Origin: Streptomyces aureus
Lineage (GTDB): Bacteria; Actinomycetota; Actinomycetes; Streptomycetales; Streptomycetaceae
DNA length: 64,000 nt
Direction of reading: 5' to 3'
NCBI RefSeq assembly: GCF_000725495.1
Contig: NZ_JNZD01000015.1
Location: 1-64,000 of the forward strand
Part shown: one piece after another, positions 8,774 through 17,043 of the stretch
Layout: the number at the start of each line of letters is the position of its first letter
How positions within the stretch are numbered: position 1 is the first letter of the stretch
The notes under the pieces: model-generated
The model's database searches: none
Seen by the model: only the letters and a program-made list of their open reading frames with translations
Told to the model about the DNA's origin: nothing
Translations under genes and position numbers: made by a program

Positions 8774-9532
8774 TCATGACTTTTGAGAACCGACGGGGAT
8801 GATGCCGAGGGGTTGGGTGGTGGGCTGGTGGGAGCCACCGGCCGGTTCGACGGTGATGCCGACGGCCACCGTCCGGCCGAGCGGCCTGTCGAGGACGCGG
8901 GCGGAGTGGTCTCCGGTGCCCGGCAGGAGGCCGGCTGGGCGGAGGTCGCCGGAGGGGGCCGCGTACCAGAGTTCGTAGACCTTGTCGGCGCCGAGCGCGG
9001 GCAGGTCCGTGGCTACGAAGGCGGCTCGATCGGCGGCGCGGGAGACGATGACGGCGGCGGAGGCGCCGTTGGCCAGTTTCGTTGCGTGCAGCGTGGCATC
9101 GGGCGCGGTCAGAACGCTGGACAGTGCGTTCTTTGCCTTCTGCAGGGCGGTCGCCTGGTCGCGGGCGTCGTCGGCCCGGATGGACTGCCAGGCGGCGATT
9201 CCGCCGAACGTGGCAGCAGCCGCGAGGCTCGCGGCCAGGGCCCAGGACATGAGATGCCTCTTGCGTCGGCCGGTGGGCGGGCCGATGGGTGCGCGCTCCT
9301 GCGGGGTCTGGCTGATGTCGTCCAGAACGCGGCCGAGGAGGTCGACCGGTAGGGCGGCGGCGTCGACGGGGGCGGGCGCGAGGCGGGCTGCCGCCTCGGC
9401 GAGTTCGGCCACCTCGCGCCGACAGGCGTGGCAGTCGTCCAGGTGGCGTTCGAAGGCGGCTTCCTCGTTCGGGGGGAGAGCGTGCAGGACGTAGGCGCCG
9501 ACCGGCTGGTGCGGGTCTTCCTCGGCTGTCAT
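8774..9532 (-). CDS. RskA-type zinc anti-sigma factor
   Basis: 252 residues. The ATG at 9532 overlaps the sigma factor stop (TGATG), so the pair is translationally coupled. The N-terminus has the zinc anti-sigma motif H-x3-C-x2-C (HLDDCHAC) that clamps the sigma factor. A linker leads to one membrane helix (SWALAASLAAAATFGGIAAW, ~133-152). The extracytoplasmic RskA domain contains VYELWYAAPSGDLRPAGLLP. Family knowledge: it holds the sigma factor inactive until regulated proteolysis or redox change releases it. It should control the adjacent ECF sigma factor. Confidence 0.92.
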   Translation of the reverse strand: MTAEEDPHQPVGAYVLHALPPNEEAAFERHLDDCHACRREVAELAEAAARLAPAPVDAAALPVDLLGRVLDDISQTPQERAPIGPPTGRRKRHLMSWALAASLAAAATFGGIAAWQSIRADDARDQATALQKAKNALSSVLTAPDATLHATKLANGASAAVIVSRAADRAAFVATDLPALGADKVYELWYAAPSGDLRPAGLLPGTGDHSARVLDRPLGRTVAVGITVEPAGGSHQPTTQPLGIIPVGSQKS

Positions 9533-10125
9533 CACCGGGCCTCCAGACAGTCGCGCAGCAGGCGCAGGCCGGTGCGCATCCGGGACTTGACGGTGCCGGC
9601 CGGAGCGGACAGGGCGGCCGCCACTTCGACGTAGGTCAGCCCCTGGTAGTAGGCCAGTACGAGGGGGACCCGGTACATACGGGCGAGGCGGGCCATGCAT
9701 TCCTGGGCACGCCTGCGTTCGTCGTCGTCCTCCACGGCCTCGGCCACCTCGTCATGCTCGCGGCCCGCGAGCACCACACCCGCACGGCGCTCACGCTGCG
9801 CTGCCGCTTGTGCGTGACGGACCCGGTCCACCGCCCGCCGATGGGCGAGGGTGAGCACCCAGCCCTTGGCACTCCCGCGTTCGGGCCGGTAGCGGCGGGC
9901 CGTGCGCCAGACCTCGACCATCACCTCCTGCGTGACCTCCTCCGCCTGCGCCGGGTCGCGCAGGATGCGGCAGGCCAGCCCCATGACCGGGCGCGCCAAG
10001 GCCTGGTACACGCCCGTGAACGCGTCCTTGTCGCCGTCAGCGGCCCGGACCAGCAGTGCCTCGACGCTGTGGGCGTCCCCTACTGCAGGCGGCTCGGGTG
10101 GCTCCTCGCGAGCTGTTCCGGGCAT
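9532..10125 (-). CDS. ECF RNA polymerase sigma factor (SigK-like)
   Basis: 197 residues from the ATG at 10125; the frame continues upstream but in Arg/Pro-rich non-protein sequence. Region 2 carries DKDAFTGVYQALARPVMGLA, AEEVTQEVMVEVW and the helix GSAKGWVLTLAHRRAVDRVR. Region 4 has VLAYYQGLTYVEVAAAL and the HTH SAPAGTVKSRMRTGLRLLRD. It is the upstream gene of a coupled sigma/anti-sigma pair, so it probably responds to an envelope or redox signal and may activate its own promoter. It binds core RNA polymerase in the cytoplasm. Confidence 0.93.
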   Translation of the reverse strand: MPGTAREEPPEPPAVGDAHSVEALLVRAADGDKDAFTGVYQALARPVMGLACRILRDPAQAEEVTQEVMVEVWRTARRYRPERGSAKGWVLTLAHRRAVDRVRHAQAAAQRERRAGVVLAGREHDEVAEAVEDDDERRRAQECMARLARMYRVPLVLAYYQGLTYVEVAAALSAPAGTVKSRMRTGLRLLRDCLEAR

Positions 10126-10219
10126 GGTTCTCACGTTCCGTCGACGTGCTGGTCCTCGGCCGATCGTGCGCCCTGCGGGGTGGGCCCGCAGCCCGGAGGT
10201 GTCATCCGGCTCAGGGCGC

Positions 10220-10660
10220 TCACCCGGCGAGGTCATGGGGTGCTTCACCGCCGAGGTCGAGAGTGGCCTCGACCGCCTTGCCCCACGGTGCCGGGGTGAC
10301 GCTGAGCCGGGCTCCCATGCCGCACAGCAGAGCCAGACCACGCCCGCCGTCCTCGTTCGCGGCCGGATTTGACCGCATGCTCGGGATCCGGGTGCTGGTG
10401 TCGGTGACGGTGATGCCCACCGTGGTGGCGTGCACGGTGAGCGTGAGGGTGCAGGTGCCACTCGTGTGACGCAGCGTATTGGTGACCAGTTCCGAGACGA
10501 CGAGCAGCACGTCGGACGCCGGGCCGGGCGGCACACCGCGTGCGGACAGCCATCGCGCTGCGATCCTGCGGGCGACCTCAGGAGCATGCCGGCTGCGGGC
10601 CAGCGTGACACGGTGACCGGTACCGGTGCTGTGGACGAGCGGTGTGGCGAGAGTGGTCAT
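10220..10660 (-). CDS. ATP-binding anti-sigma-type regulator (RsbW-like HATPase)
   Basis: 146 residues with a GHKL ATPase fold. The N box is SELVTNTLRHT, preceded by a helix with RRIAARWLSARGVP. The G1/G2 region is TDTSTRIP and DGGRGLALL, the latter the lid glycines. This is the short single-domain class (HATPase_c_2) plentiful in Streptomyces, which resembles RsbW/SpoIIAB serine kinases that bind sigma factors or phosphorylate anti-anti-sigma proteins. It lies 94 bases upstream of the ECF sigma gene in the same direction and could share its transcript, but the ECF factor already has its own anti-sigma. The partner is unknown. Confidence 0.85.
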   Translation of the reverse strand: MTTLATPLVHSTGTGHRVTLARSRHAPEVARRIAARWLSARGVPPGPASDVLLVVSELVTNTLRHTSGTCTLTLTVHATTVGITVTDTSTRIPSMRSNPAANEDGGRGLALLCGMGARLSVTPAPWGKAVEATLDLGGEAPHDLAG

Positions 10661-10861
10661 GACCGGCCCCTAGAGCGATGGGCAGTGACGCGGCTTCGAC
10701 AGGGATTCGATGCCGCCCGGGCCGTGGATGACTCCGGTGAAGTTCCATGCTGCGTTTCCTGATGAGGGTTCGTTTTCTCGAGTGGTGAGTCATACGCGGG
10801 CCCGCCCGCCTCGAACCCCTTGTGCCAATGCAATCGACCTCGAAGGATGAGGTGAGCCTCC

Positions 10862-10984
10862 ATGGCTGCATCCACGCGAGTCCGCCGTCTGCTGGCCGGG
10901 GCCACTGCCACCGGGCTGCTCTACGTCCAGGGGCACTGGCACCACTACTGGGTGAAGGGCTACTGGGACTGCCGCCACATGTGA
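10862..10984 (+). CDS. small aromatic-rich peptide, 40 aa
   Basis: The ATG at 10862 has GAGG nine bases upstream. The peptide starts MAASTRVRRLLAGATATGLL, a positively charged then hydrophobic segment like a short signal or membrane anchor. It ends in an unusual tail (HWHHYWVKGYWDCRHM) with four Trp, three Tyr, four His and one Cys in about 20 residues. A perfect 15-bp stem-loop begins 18 bases after the stop. Together the ribosome site, ORF and terminator look like a self-contained tiny gene. Possible roles: a metal-binding or membrane peptide, or a leader peptide. No family recognised. Confidence 0.45.
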   Translation: MAASTRVRRLLAGATATGLLYVQGHWHHYWVKGYWDCRHM

Positions 10985-11002
10985 CCTCACGGCCCGGGAA
11001 TC

Positions 11003-11040
11003 TCTGCGGTGCGTACCAGGCAACCGGTACGCACCGCAGA
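11003..11040 (+). terminator. perfect stem-loop terminator
   Basis: Arms TCTGCGGTGCGTACC (11003-11017) and its exact complement (11026-11040) enclose an 8-base loop. The position suits the end of the small peptide transcript. There is no T-run, as is common for Streptomyces terminators. Confidence 0.75.
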
Positions 11041-11381
11041 ACGTCGGCCACAACCCGACGGGCTGTCCGGAGCCCACATCGCACCGCCGCCTGTCCCCGC
11101 CACGTCAAAGGGGGATCCGGGCGTGGAACACCAGGACGAACCACCATGGCAGTGCCTGCGCGCCCGCCTGGCGGAGGCGGTGAAGCAGGTGAGGGCCTTG
11201 GCCGCTCCCGAGGCGATCCAGGCACGCGGACGGCATGGCCGTGCATCGAAGCGACCCCGCCTGCGTGCCGCGAAGAAGTGCACGCCCACCTGGCCGGCCG
11301 CGCCGGTGGAACGGCATCGGGGTGCTGTTCTTCACGTGATCACCAGTCTTTACACTGCCTCCACAAACCCGAGGCCCGCCC

Positions 11382-12185
11382 ATGCGGACGGGCCCACTCC
11401 TTTTGGGGGCTTCTTTGCGCACCATCGCTTTTGGCGCCGCGCTGGGCGGCGCGCTGGCACTGACTGCCCTCAGCGTGCCCGCCGCGCAGGCGGACACCGT
11501 CGTAGGTGACACCAACGTCTCGAACATCGTGGTGAACGGCGGCAAGGACGTCGTCATCGGCACGACCAACAAGGTGACCTTCAAGGTCACCTTCACCGCC
11601 TCGGACCCCTCCGGCATCGAGGACGGGGAAAGCTACCTGTACAAGGGCACCTGGAGTGACTCGATCGCTTTCTGGTCCGACGACAGGGACGAGGACACCA
11701 CCTGCGCCACAGGCGCCAAGGTCACCTGCACCACGACGTACACCATCATTCCCGAGTACGACATGTACGGGGACGTCAGCGCCGGTGCCTGGCGCGCGGG
11801 CGCCTTCGCCAAGGCGACCGACGGCAACTCGGCCAGGAAGACCAACCTGGGAGGCTTCTCCCTCAAGCGCTACGCGAAGCTGACCGTCAACGCCTCACCG
11901 GAACCGGTCACCAAGGGCAAGGCGATCACTGTCACCGGCAAGCTCACCCGTGCCAGCTGGAACGACCACGCCTACCACGGCTACGCCGGTCAGTCCGTGA
12001 AACTGCAGTTCCGCAAGGCGGGCAGCAGCACCTACAGCACGGTCAAGACGATCTCCACCAACAGCACCGGCAATCTCAAGACCACCGTCACGGCCTCCAC
12101 GGACGGCTACTGGCGGTACTACTTCCCGGGAAGCGGCACCACCGCCTCTGCCGCAGCGACCGGTGACTTCGTCGACGTGAAGTAG
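11382..12185 (+). CDS. secreted protein with C-terminal Ig-like domain
   Basis: 267 residues from the ATG at 11382 (GAGG seven bases upstream). A TTG at 11415 would give a tighter signal peptide (LRTIAFGAALGGALALTALS, cleavage near AQA). The mature N-terminal half is a strand-rich domain with acidic residues (WSDDRDEDTTC) and paired Cys. The C-terminal ~100 residues form an Ig-like domain seen in many Streptomyces secreted proteins: LTVNASPEPVTKGKAITVTG, GQSVKLQFRKAGSSTYSTVK, DGYWRYYFPGS. A -10-like TACACT lies near 11351. A structural or binding role outside the cell is likely; no catalytic motif seen. Confidence 0.8.
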   Translation: MRTGPLLLGASLRTIAFGAALGGALALTALSVPAAQADTVVGDTNVSNIVVNGGKDVVIGTTNKVTFKVTFTASDPSGIEDGESYLYKGTWSDSIAFWSDDRDEDTTCATGAKVTCTTTYTIIPEYDMYGDVSAGAWRAGAFAKATDGNSARKTNLGGFSLKRYAKLTVNASPEPVTKGKAITVTGKLTRASWNDHAYHGYAGQSVKLQFRKAGSSTYSTVKTISTNSTGNLKTTVTASTDGYWRYYFPGSGTTASAAATGDFVDVK

Positions 12186-12708
12186 CCGACGCGCAGGGTG
12201 CCAGACCTGCGTTGGTGGCCTCGGTAGGTACCACGAAAGCGCCCGTGACGCCGCAGGCTTACCACCGCATGATCAGCCCAAGCGGTCTGCATCGGGTGGT
12301 CGTCGCCGCGCTGCACCGTTCGCGCGGCCGGCCGCAACGAGCCCGCCCCGGTGCCCGACCGGCACGCTCGCCGACGTGACGGCGGGGCGGGTGACGCCGC
12401 CCGCGGACGCGGACGCGGTCGCGGCCACGCTGGAACGGCTCGTCGACGGCCGCTGGTGTTCGCGCCGTTCGTCCTGGGAGTGCTGGACCTCGCCGTCGGC
12501 AGGTTCGTCTACGACGAGACTGTCCGTGCGGGCCGACTCCACGTGGTCGAGGGCTTCATGCACGACTTGAGCCGGCACGGCTGACGAGCCGTCCGATCCG
12601 GCGCAACTCCTCGCGACTGCGTTCGAACGCCGCCGAGTCCGGGTGATTCGGCCCGGATCTGTTGAAAGCGGAACCCTCGCAAGCGCTTGCTGACGTCATG
12701 ATGTGATC
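12186..12708. other. intergenic stretch with possible decayed coding remnant
   Basis: On the plus strand, one frame near 12370-12460 (TPPADADAVAATLERLVDGR) and another near 12455-12584 (GVLDLAVGRFVYDETVRAG, then FMHDLSRHG) read like parts of one protein split by a frameshift. Neither has a convincing start. A 12-base palindrome GCAAGCGCTTGC lies at 12679-12690 and TGACGTCA at 12691-12698; both could be operator sites for the kinase gene downstream. Confidence 0.35.
12192..12211 (+). terminator. small hairpin after the secreted protein gene
   Basis: CGCAGG and CCTGCG enclose an 8-base loop seven bases after the stop codon. The stem is short, so terminator strength is uncertain. Confidence 0.4.
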
Positions 12709-12738
12709 GCCGCGTGGGGAGACGCGGCAGGCTTTTTT
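12709..12738 (+). promoter_or_regulatory. terminator-like hairpin with T-run in the kinase leader (possible attenuator)
   Basis: GCCGCGT (12709-12715) pairs with ACGCGGC (12722-12728) around GGGGAG, followed by AGGC and six T residues (12733-12738). This is the shape of an intrinsic terminator. It ends only 11 bases before the kinase ATG and abuts the G-rich ribosome site (12739-12746). It either ends upstream transcription or acts as an attenuator. Confidence 0.45.
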
Positions 12739-12749
12739 GGGGGGGGCAC

Positions 12750-14483
12750 ATGGAGTCTTTGCGCGCGCTGGGGGCGGGGGATCCGGATCAGGTCGGTCCG
12801 TACCGCGTGGTGGGCCGGCTGGGTGCCGGCGGCATGGGACGGGTCTACCTGGCCCGCTCCAAGGGCGGCCGGGCCGTCGCCGTGAAGGTCGTGCGGCCCG
12901 AACTCGCGGAGGACCGCGAGTTCCGGCAGCGGTTCGCGCGGGAGGTCGCCGCGGCCCGGAGGGTCAACGGCGTCTTCACGGCGGGCGTGGTGGACGCCGA
13001 CCCGGACGCGGACCCGCCGTGGCTGGCCACCGCCTATGTGCCCGGCATCTCGCTGGACACCGCCGTCGCCCGGCACGGCGCCTGGCAGGCCGGCCCGGTG
13101 ACCACGCTGGCCGCCGGGCTCGCCGAGGCGCTGGAGGCGATCCACGCCGCGGGGCTCGTCCACCGTGACCTCAAGCCGTCCAACGTGCTGCTCGCCGCCG
13201 ACGGTCCGCGCGTCATCGACTTCGGCATCTCGACGGCGACCGAGGCGAGCGCGATCACCCGCACCGGGGTGGTGATCGGGACGCCGGGCTTCATGTCTCC
13301 GGAACAGCTCACGGGGGAGCCCGTCGGCCCGGCGAGCGACGTGTTCGCGCTGGGCGCGGTCCTCGCGTTCACCGCGTCGGGCTCCGGCCCCTTCGGCACG
13401 GGATCGGCCCAGGGGCTGATGTACCGCATCGTCCACGGCGACCCCGATCTCGACGCGGTGCCCGGGCCGATCCGCGGACTGGTCGGACGCTGTCTGGCCA
13501 AGCGGCCAGGCGACCGGCCGACGGTGGACGCGCTGCTGTCGGAACTGATCGACGCGGCGGGCGCGCCTCGCACGGCGCTCCTGTTCACGAACGCGACGTG
13601 GCTCCCCCCGATGGTGGCCGCGGAGGTGCGCGGCGCCCGGGACGGAGGCCCCGAGGCGACGGTGCCCGAGACGCCGCCCGGGGGAGGCCGTCCGCAGGGC
13701 GGCACGCCGCCGGCCCCGGACCCCGCCGGAAGGAATCACCAGGCGCCCACCGTGACCGGGCCGGTGCCGCCGACCCCGCCGCCCGCCTACACGCCGACCG
13801 CCGTGCTGCCGACCCCCGTTCCGCGGCCGCCCGGGACACCCTCCCGGGCGTCCACCGGCAGACGGCGAGCGGCCGTGATCGGCTCCGTTCTCGCCGGGGT
13901 GGTCGCGATCGGGCTCGTGGCGTGGCAGGCCGACGCCGTGCTCGGCGGCGGGTCCGGCTCGGGGGCCTCCTCGCCGGGGTCCTCGCCCTACGGCAGCCCG
14001 ACGCCTCTGGACGGTCCCACCTCGCCCGCCGCCACGCCGACGCCGCTGGACAGCCCGTACACTCCGGCCGGCACGCCCGATGACACCCCGACCCCGCCTG
14101 CGAGCACCCCGCCCGAGGACAGCCCGTCCGCACCCGCCTCCGACGTCACCGACCTCTCCGGTCGGTGGAACGGGAGCTACGTCTGCAACCAGGGGATCAC
14201 CGGGCTGGTGCTCACCATCGAGGACCACGGTGACGGCACCGTGGACGCCGTGTTCGCGTTCTACCCCGCGCCGTCCAACCCGCAGGTGCCGCGCGGCTCC
14301 TTCGCCATGGCGGGCACCCTCCAGAGCGGCGTGCTGACGCTGCGGGCCACACGGTGGATCCAGCAGCCGCCGAACTTCCTGGCCGTCAACCTTCAGGGCT
14401 CGTACGACACCCAGACACCGGATCACCTGGACGGCCGGGTCTACGGCCCCAACTGCACGACGTTCTCGGCGGACCGTTCCTGA
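12750..14483 (+). CDS. membrane Ser/Thr protein kinase (PknB-like)
   Basis: 577 residues from the ATG at 12750 behind a G8 run. The kinase domain (~15-270) has glycine loop GRLGAGGMGRVYLA, catalytic Lys46 in VAVKVV, HRDLKPSNV with catalytic Asp ~140, DFG at Asp ~157, and GTPGFMSPEQL in the activation segment. A Pro-rich linker (~275-370) leads to one membrane helix (AAVIGSVLAGVVAIGLVAW, ~373-392). Outside is a Ser/Thr/Pro repeat linker (TPLD repeats) and a C-terminal domain of ~105 residues (DLSGRWNGSYVCNQGITGLV) with two Cys. The extracellular part is not a PASTA domain, so the ligand is unknown. Confidence 0.93.
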   Translation: MESLRALGAGDPDQVGPYRVVGRLGAGGMGRVYLARSKGGRAVAVKVVRPELAEDREFRQRFAREVAAARRVNGVFTAGVVDADPDADPPWLATAYVPGISLDTAVARHGAWQAGPVTTLAAGLAEALEAIHAAGLVHRDLKPSNVLLAADGPRVIDFGISTATEASAITRTGVVIGTPGFMSPEQLTGEPVGPASDVFALGAVLAFTASGSGPFGTGSAQGLMYRIVHGDPDLDAVPGPIRGLVGRCLAKRPGDRPTVDALLSELIDAAGAPRTALLFTNATWLPPMVAAEVRGARDGGPEATVPETPPGGGRPQGGTPPAPDPAGRNHQAPTVTGPVPPTPPPAYTPTAVLPTPVPRPPGTPSRASTGRRRAAVIGSVLAGVVAIGLVAWQADAVLGGGSGSGASSPGSSPYGSPTPLDGPTSPAATPTPLDSPYTPAGTPDDTPTPPASTPPEDSPSAPASDVTDLSGRWNGSYVCNQGITGLVLTIEDHGDGTVDAVFAFYPAPSNPQVPRGSFAMAGTLQSGVLTLRATRWIQQPPNFLAVNLQGSYDTQTPDHLDGRVYGPNCTTFSADRS

Positions 14484-14820
14484 CCCGCCGTGCCGGTCCA
14501 CCGGGGCGAGCCCGCGGGGGAGCCCGGTGGCCTGCGAAAGCCGTGGGCCGGCCGCCCGTGTCTACGCGCGCAACTCCCCTTGTGCATAGGAGGATTGACG
14601 AGCGGCTCGTGCGACTGCTTCACTGGTTCGGCAGTGGCTGAGCCACTCAACCACCGGCCGTTGTACCGGAGTTCACCGTCGTCATTGATGTGTCATGAGC
14701 ACGGCAAGCAATGCGGCGGCTCGCGGTGATCCGACCCCGATCACGTCGAGCACCCGGACACGGACCGAAGTACTGCATCGGCGACATCTGACGCGGCGAC
14801 ACCGACCGACGGAGAAGACG
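14484..14820. other. intergenic stretch upstream of the DUF3103-like gene
   Basis: About 340 bases with no convincing gene. Open frames that extend the next gene upstream to 14695 are Thr/Arg-rich and precede the obvious signal peptide, so they are not taken as coding. Probably promoter sequence. Confidence 0.4.
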
Positions 14821-15966
14821 ATGAGCAGAGCAAGCAGCAGACGCAGAGCACTGGTCGGCGCGATCGTGTGCGCGGCAGTCCTGGGAATCGCCCAGCCCGC
14901 CGCCGCCTCCACGGCGGCCGACGGTGGCCGACGGCATACGGCCGCCCCGCACTCCTCGGTCCACGGCGTCGAGAAGGCGGTCGCACGCTCTCTCGCCTCG
15001 TCGCTGGCACGGTCCGACTGGCGAGCGAGGGTACGGGCGGCCACGCTCGCCACCGAGGACGCCGACCTGCAGGCGCTGACCGACAAGGCCAGAGGCCTCG
15101 CGGGCAGGACTCTGCCCGCGTCCGTGGCCGGCGCGAACCGCCGGGTTGCCGCGCTGAAGGGGCTGCCCGCCTCGACCGGTTCACTGCTTCGCGTGCGCCT
15201 TGGCGCGGCCTCCATGCGTGCCCGTCTGACCCCGGACATGACCCCCTGGGTCGCGGTCGCCGCCTCCGACGAGCACGCGAAGACGATCACGGCGTACGAC
15301 AGCCGGGGCCGCGGCCACACCGTGGACGCGACACATGTACCCGAATTCCCCCTGTACGTCCTGGACATCGACGCGGCCAAGGCGCACAAGGCCGGACTCC
15401 GAGTGCTCCGCGAGCAACTCGCCGACAACGGCGTCAGCACACCCGCGCCCCAGGGCGCGCACGCCGCGGACACGGCGGGCTGGTGGGCCACCAAGGTCAC
15501 CGCGGTTGAGGTGAACGACGACCAGGAACCCTGGTTCAAGGGCGCGGCCGAGATGTTCTCGCTGGTGACCGGCTTCGGACAGGACGGCAAGGCGCGCGTC
15601 GACTCGGTCGACATGCCCTACCTCGACCACGACGGGACGGTGTACTACCCCAACCAGATCCTGGTCAACTGGTCCAATTACAAGTACAACCTGGCCGACG
15701 TCGTCATGATGGAGGACGACGACGGCACCAACTACAAGTCGCTCGCCCAGGCCCTCACCACGGCCCTGCTGACCGTCACCGACCAGGGCACCTACATCCC
15801 GCTGGTGAACGCGGTGCTGTCGGCGATGCCCGACTCCTGGTTCACCGACGACCCCGACTACGTGGAGTCCTGGTACACCCTGGCCAGGAACTCCACGGGC
15901 CGGCTCAACGGAGCCTCCGGCAACGGCTGGATGACCGTCGAACCGTACTTCGTCGAGCAGTTCTGA
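14821..15966 (+). CDS. secreted protein resembling DUF3103
   Basis: 381 residues from the ATG at 14821, with GGAGAAG upstream. The signal peptide is MSRASSRRRALVGAIVCAAV with cleavage near AAAS. The mature protein has a helical N-terminal part (VEKAVARSLASSLARSDWRA), then MTPWVAVAASDEHAKTITAY, EFPLYVLDID and a C-terminal region rich in Asp, Tyr and Trp (DDQEPWFKGAAEMF, YLDHDGTVYYPNQILVNW). This arrangement resembles the DUF3103 family of secreted proteins, assigned from memory. The family function is unknown. A bidirectional hairpin follows the stop. Confidence 0.75.
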   Translation: MSRASSRRRALVGAIVCAAVLGIAQPAAASTAADGGRRHTAAPHSSVHGVEKAVARSLASSLARSDWRARVRAATLATEDADLQALTDKARGLAGRTLPASVAGANRRVAALKGLPASTGSLLRVRLGAASMRARLTPDMTPWVAVAASDEHAKTITAYDSRGRGHTVDATHVPEFPLYVLDIDAAKAHKAGLRVLREQLADNGVSTPAPQGAHAADTAGWWATKVTAVEVNDDQEPWFKGAAEMFSLVTGFGQDGKARVDSVDMPYLDHDGTVYYPNQILVNWSNYKYNLADVVMMEDDDGTNYKSLAQALTTALLTVTDQGTYIPLVNAVLSAMPDSWFTDDPDYVESWYTLARNSTGRLNGASGNGWMTVEPYFVEQF

Positions 15967-15967
15967 C

Positions 15968-15991
15968 CCTCGGGCCAGGGTTCACCCGAGG
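15968..15991. terminator. convergent (bidirectional) terminator hairpin
   Basis: CCTCGGG (15968-15974) pairs with CCCGAGG (15985-15991) around a 10-base loop. It sits in the 15-base gap between two convergent genes and overlaps the last codons of the minus-strand hydrolase gene. Confidence 0.5.
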
Positions 15992-16920
15992 CCGACGAGC
16001 GGGGCGGACGGCTGCCAGGCGACGGGCATGACGACGTCGACGGCGTCACGACGGGCCAGCGGCAGCAGCCGGTCCGTCGTGACGCCGAGGTCGTCCATGA
16101 CGTAGGGCATGGGCCGCAGGGGCCGGTGGAGGCCGAGGAAGAAGTCGTCCCAGTGCACGAGGACGACACGGCGGGCCCCGGTCGTGACCACGACCTCGTC
16201 CCAGTAGGCACGTACGAACCCGGCCGGTCGCCTGCCCAGGTCGCCGATACCCAGATAGACGACGTCGGCGTCCACACCACGCAGCGCGCCGGGCCGGAAG
16301 TTGGCACTGGCGTGCAGCAGCACACGGCCCCTGGGATGGGAGAGGACCACACTGTAGGCGGTGCCGGTCCGCCAGGCGCCCGCGCGGGCCGGTGGGACGA
16401 GGGGCTCGTCGACGGTGCCGGGGAAGCGGTCGCCGGGGCTGTGCACGGAGTCCAGGAAGGTCAGCCCGAAACGCCCGTACGACACCGTGTCCCCGTCCGC
16501 GACCACGCGCAGGGACGACTCCGGCACGCCCGAGCCCCGGCCGATGTTCGCGGTGGACCGTGAGCCGATCAGGTCCGCGCCGGTCTCCAGCGCCCACACC
16601 GGGGCGTCCAGGGCGTGGTCGTAGTGGGAGTGAGCGCAGAACACCGCCGCGAGGTCCCGCGCCCGGAGCCGGTCGATCGCGGCGCGTACGAGCGCGCGGT
16701 CGGGCGAGATCCTGCCCGCCGCCACCCGCAACAGCCCCGGCCGGCTGACGAATCCGTCGCTGAGCACCGAGGTCTCCCCGTCGGAGAACAGCACGGAACT
16801 GGTGCCCAGGAAGTACGCGACCACCCCGTCGTGGCCGGGCGCGGCGGGCTGCTTGTACGGAAGGAAGGGGCGCAGACTCGGACGGCCGAAGGGCGTTCTC
16901 ATACGGGCATCCTGGCCCAT
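15982..16920 (-). CDS. metallo-beta-lactamase-fold hydrolase
   Basis: 312 residues if started at the ATG at 16920; the ATG at 16902 (MRTPFGRPSL) is an alternative with AGGA upstream. The metal-binding motif H-x-H-x-D-H appears as AHSHYDH at ~96-102. Later histidines occur in SVHSPGDRF and VLVHWDDFF. An N-terminal TSSVLFSDGETSVLSDGFVS segment is the first beta-sheet of the fold. No signal peptide, so the enzyme should be cytoplasmic. The substrate cannot be told from sequence; members hydrolyse lactones, phosphodiesters or esters. Confidence 0.85.
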   Translation of the reverse strand: MGQDARMRTPFGRPSLRPFLPYKQPAAPGHDGVVAYFLGTSSVLFSDGETSVLSDGFVSRPGLLRVAAGRISPDRALVRAAIDRLRARDLAAVFCAHSHYDHALDAPVWALETGADLIGSRSTANIGRGSGVPESSLRVVADGDTVSYGRFGLTFLDSVHSPGDRFPGTVDEPLVPPARAGAWRTGTAYSVVLSHPRGRVLLHASANFRPGALRGVDADVVYLGIGDLGRRPAGFVRAYWDEVVVTTGARRVVLVHWDDFFLGLHRPLRPMPYVMDDLGVTTDRLLPLARRDAVDVVMPVAWQPSAPLVGLG

Positions 16921-17043
16921 CGCGACCCCGCCCGGGGGAGTGCGGCGTGACGTGAGGACCGGACGGCTCGCCTGGGAGCAGGAGAGGGTGGAGCGGCGCC
17001 GTGGACCGGCCGGGTCCACGGCGTCGGTGTCCTGTCATGTCCC

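Noticed and set aside
10657..10911. 84-residue minus-strand ORF upstream of the RsbW-like gene
   Set aside because: Arg/His/Ser-rich, no ribosome site, overlaps the better-supported plus-strand small peptide gene.
12696..14501. 601-residue minus-strand open frame over the kinase gene
   Set aside because: Arg/Gly/His-rich shadow of the kinase, which shows every catalytic motif.
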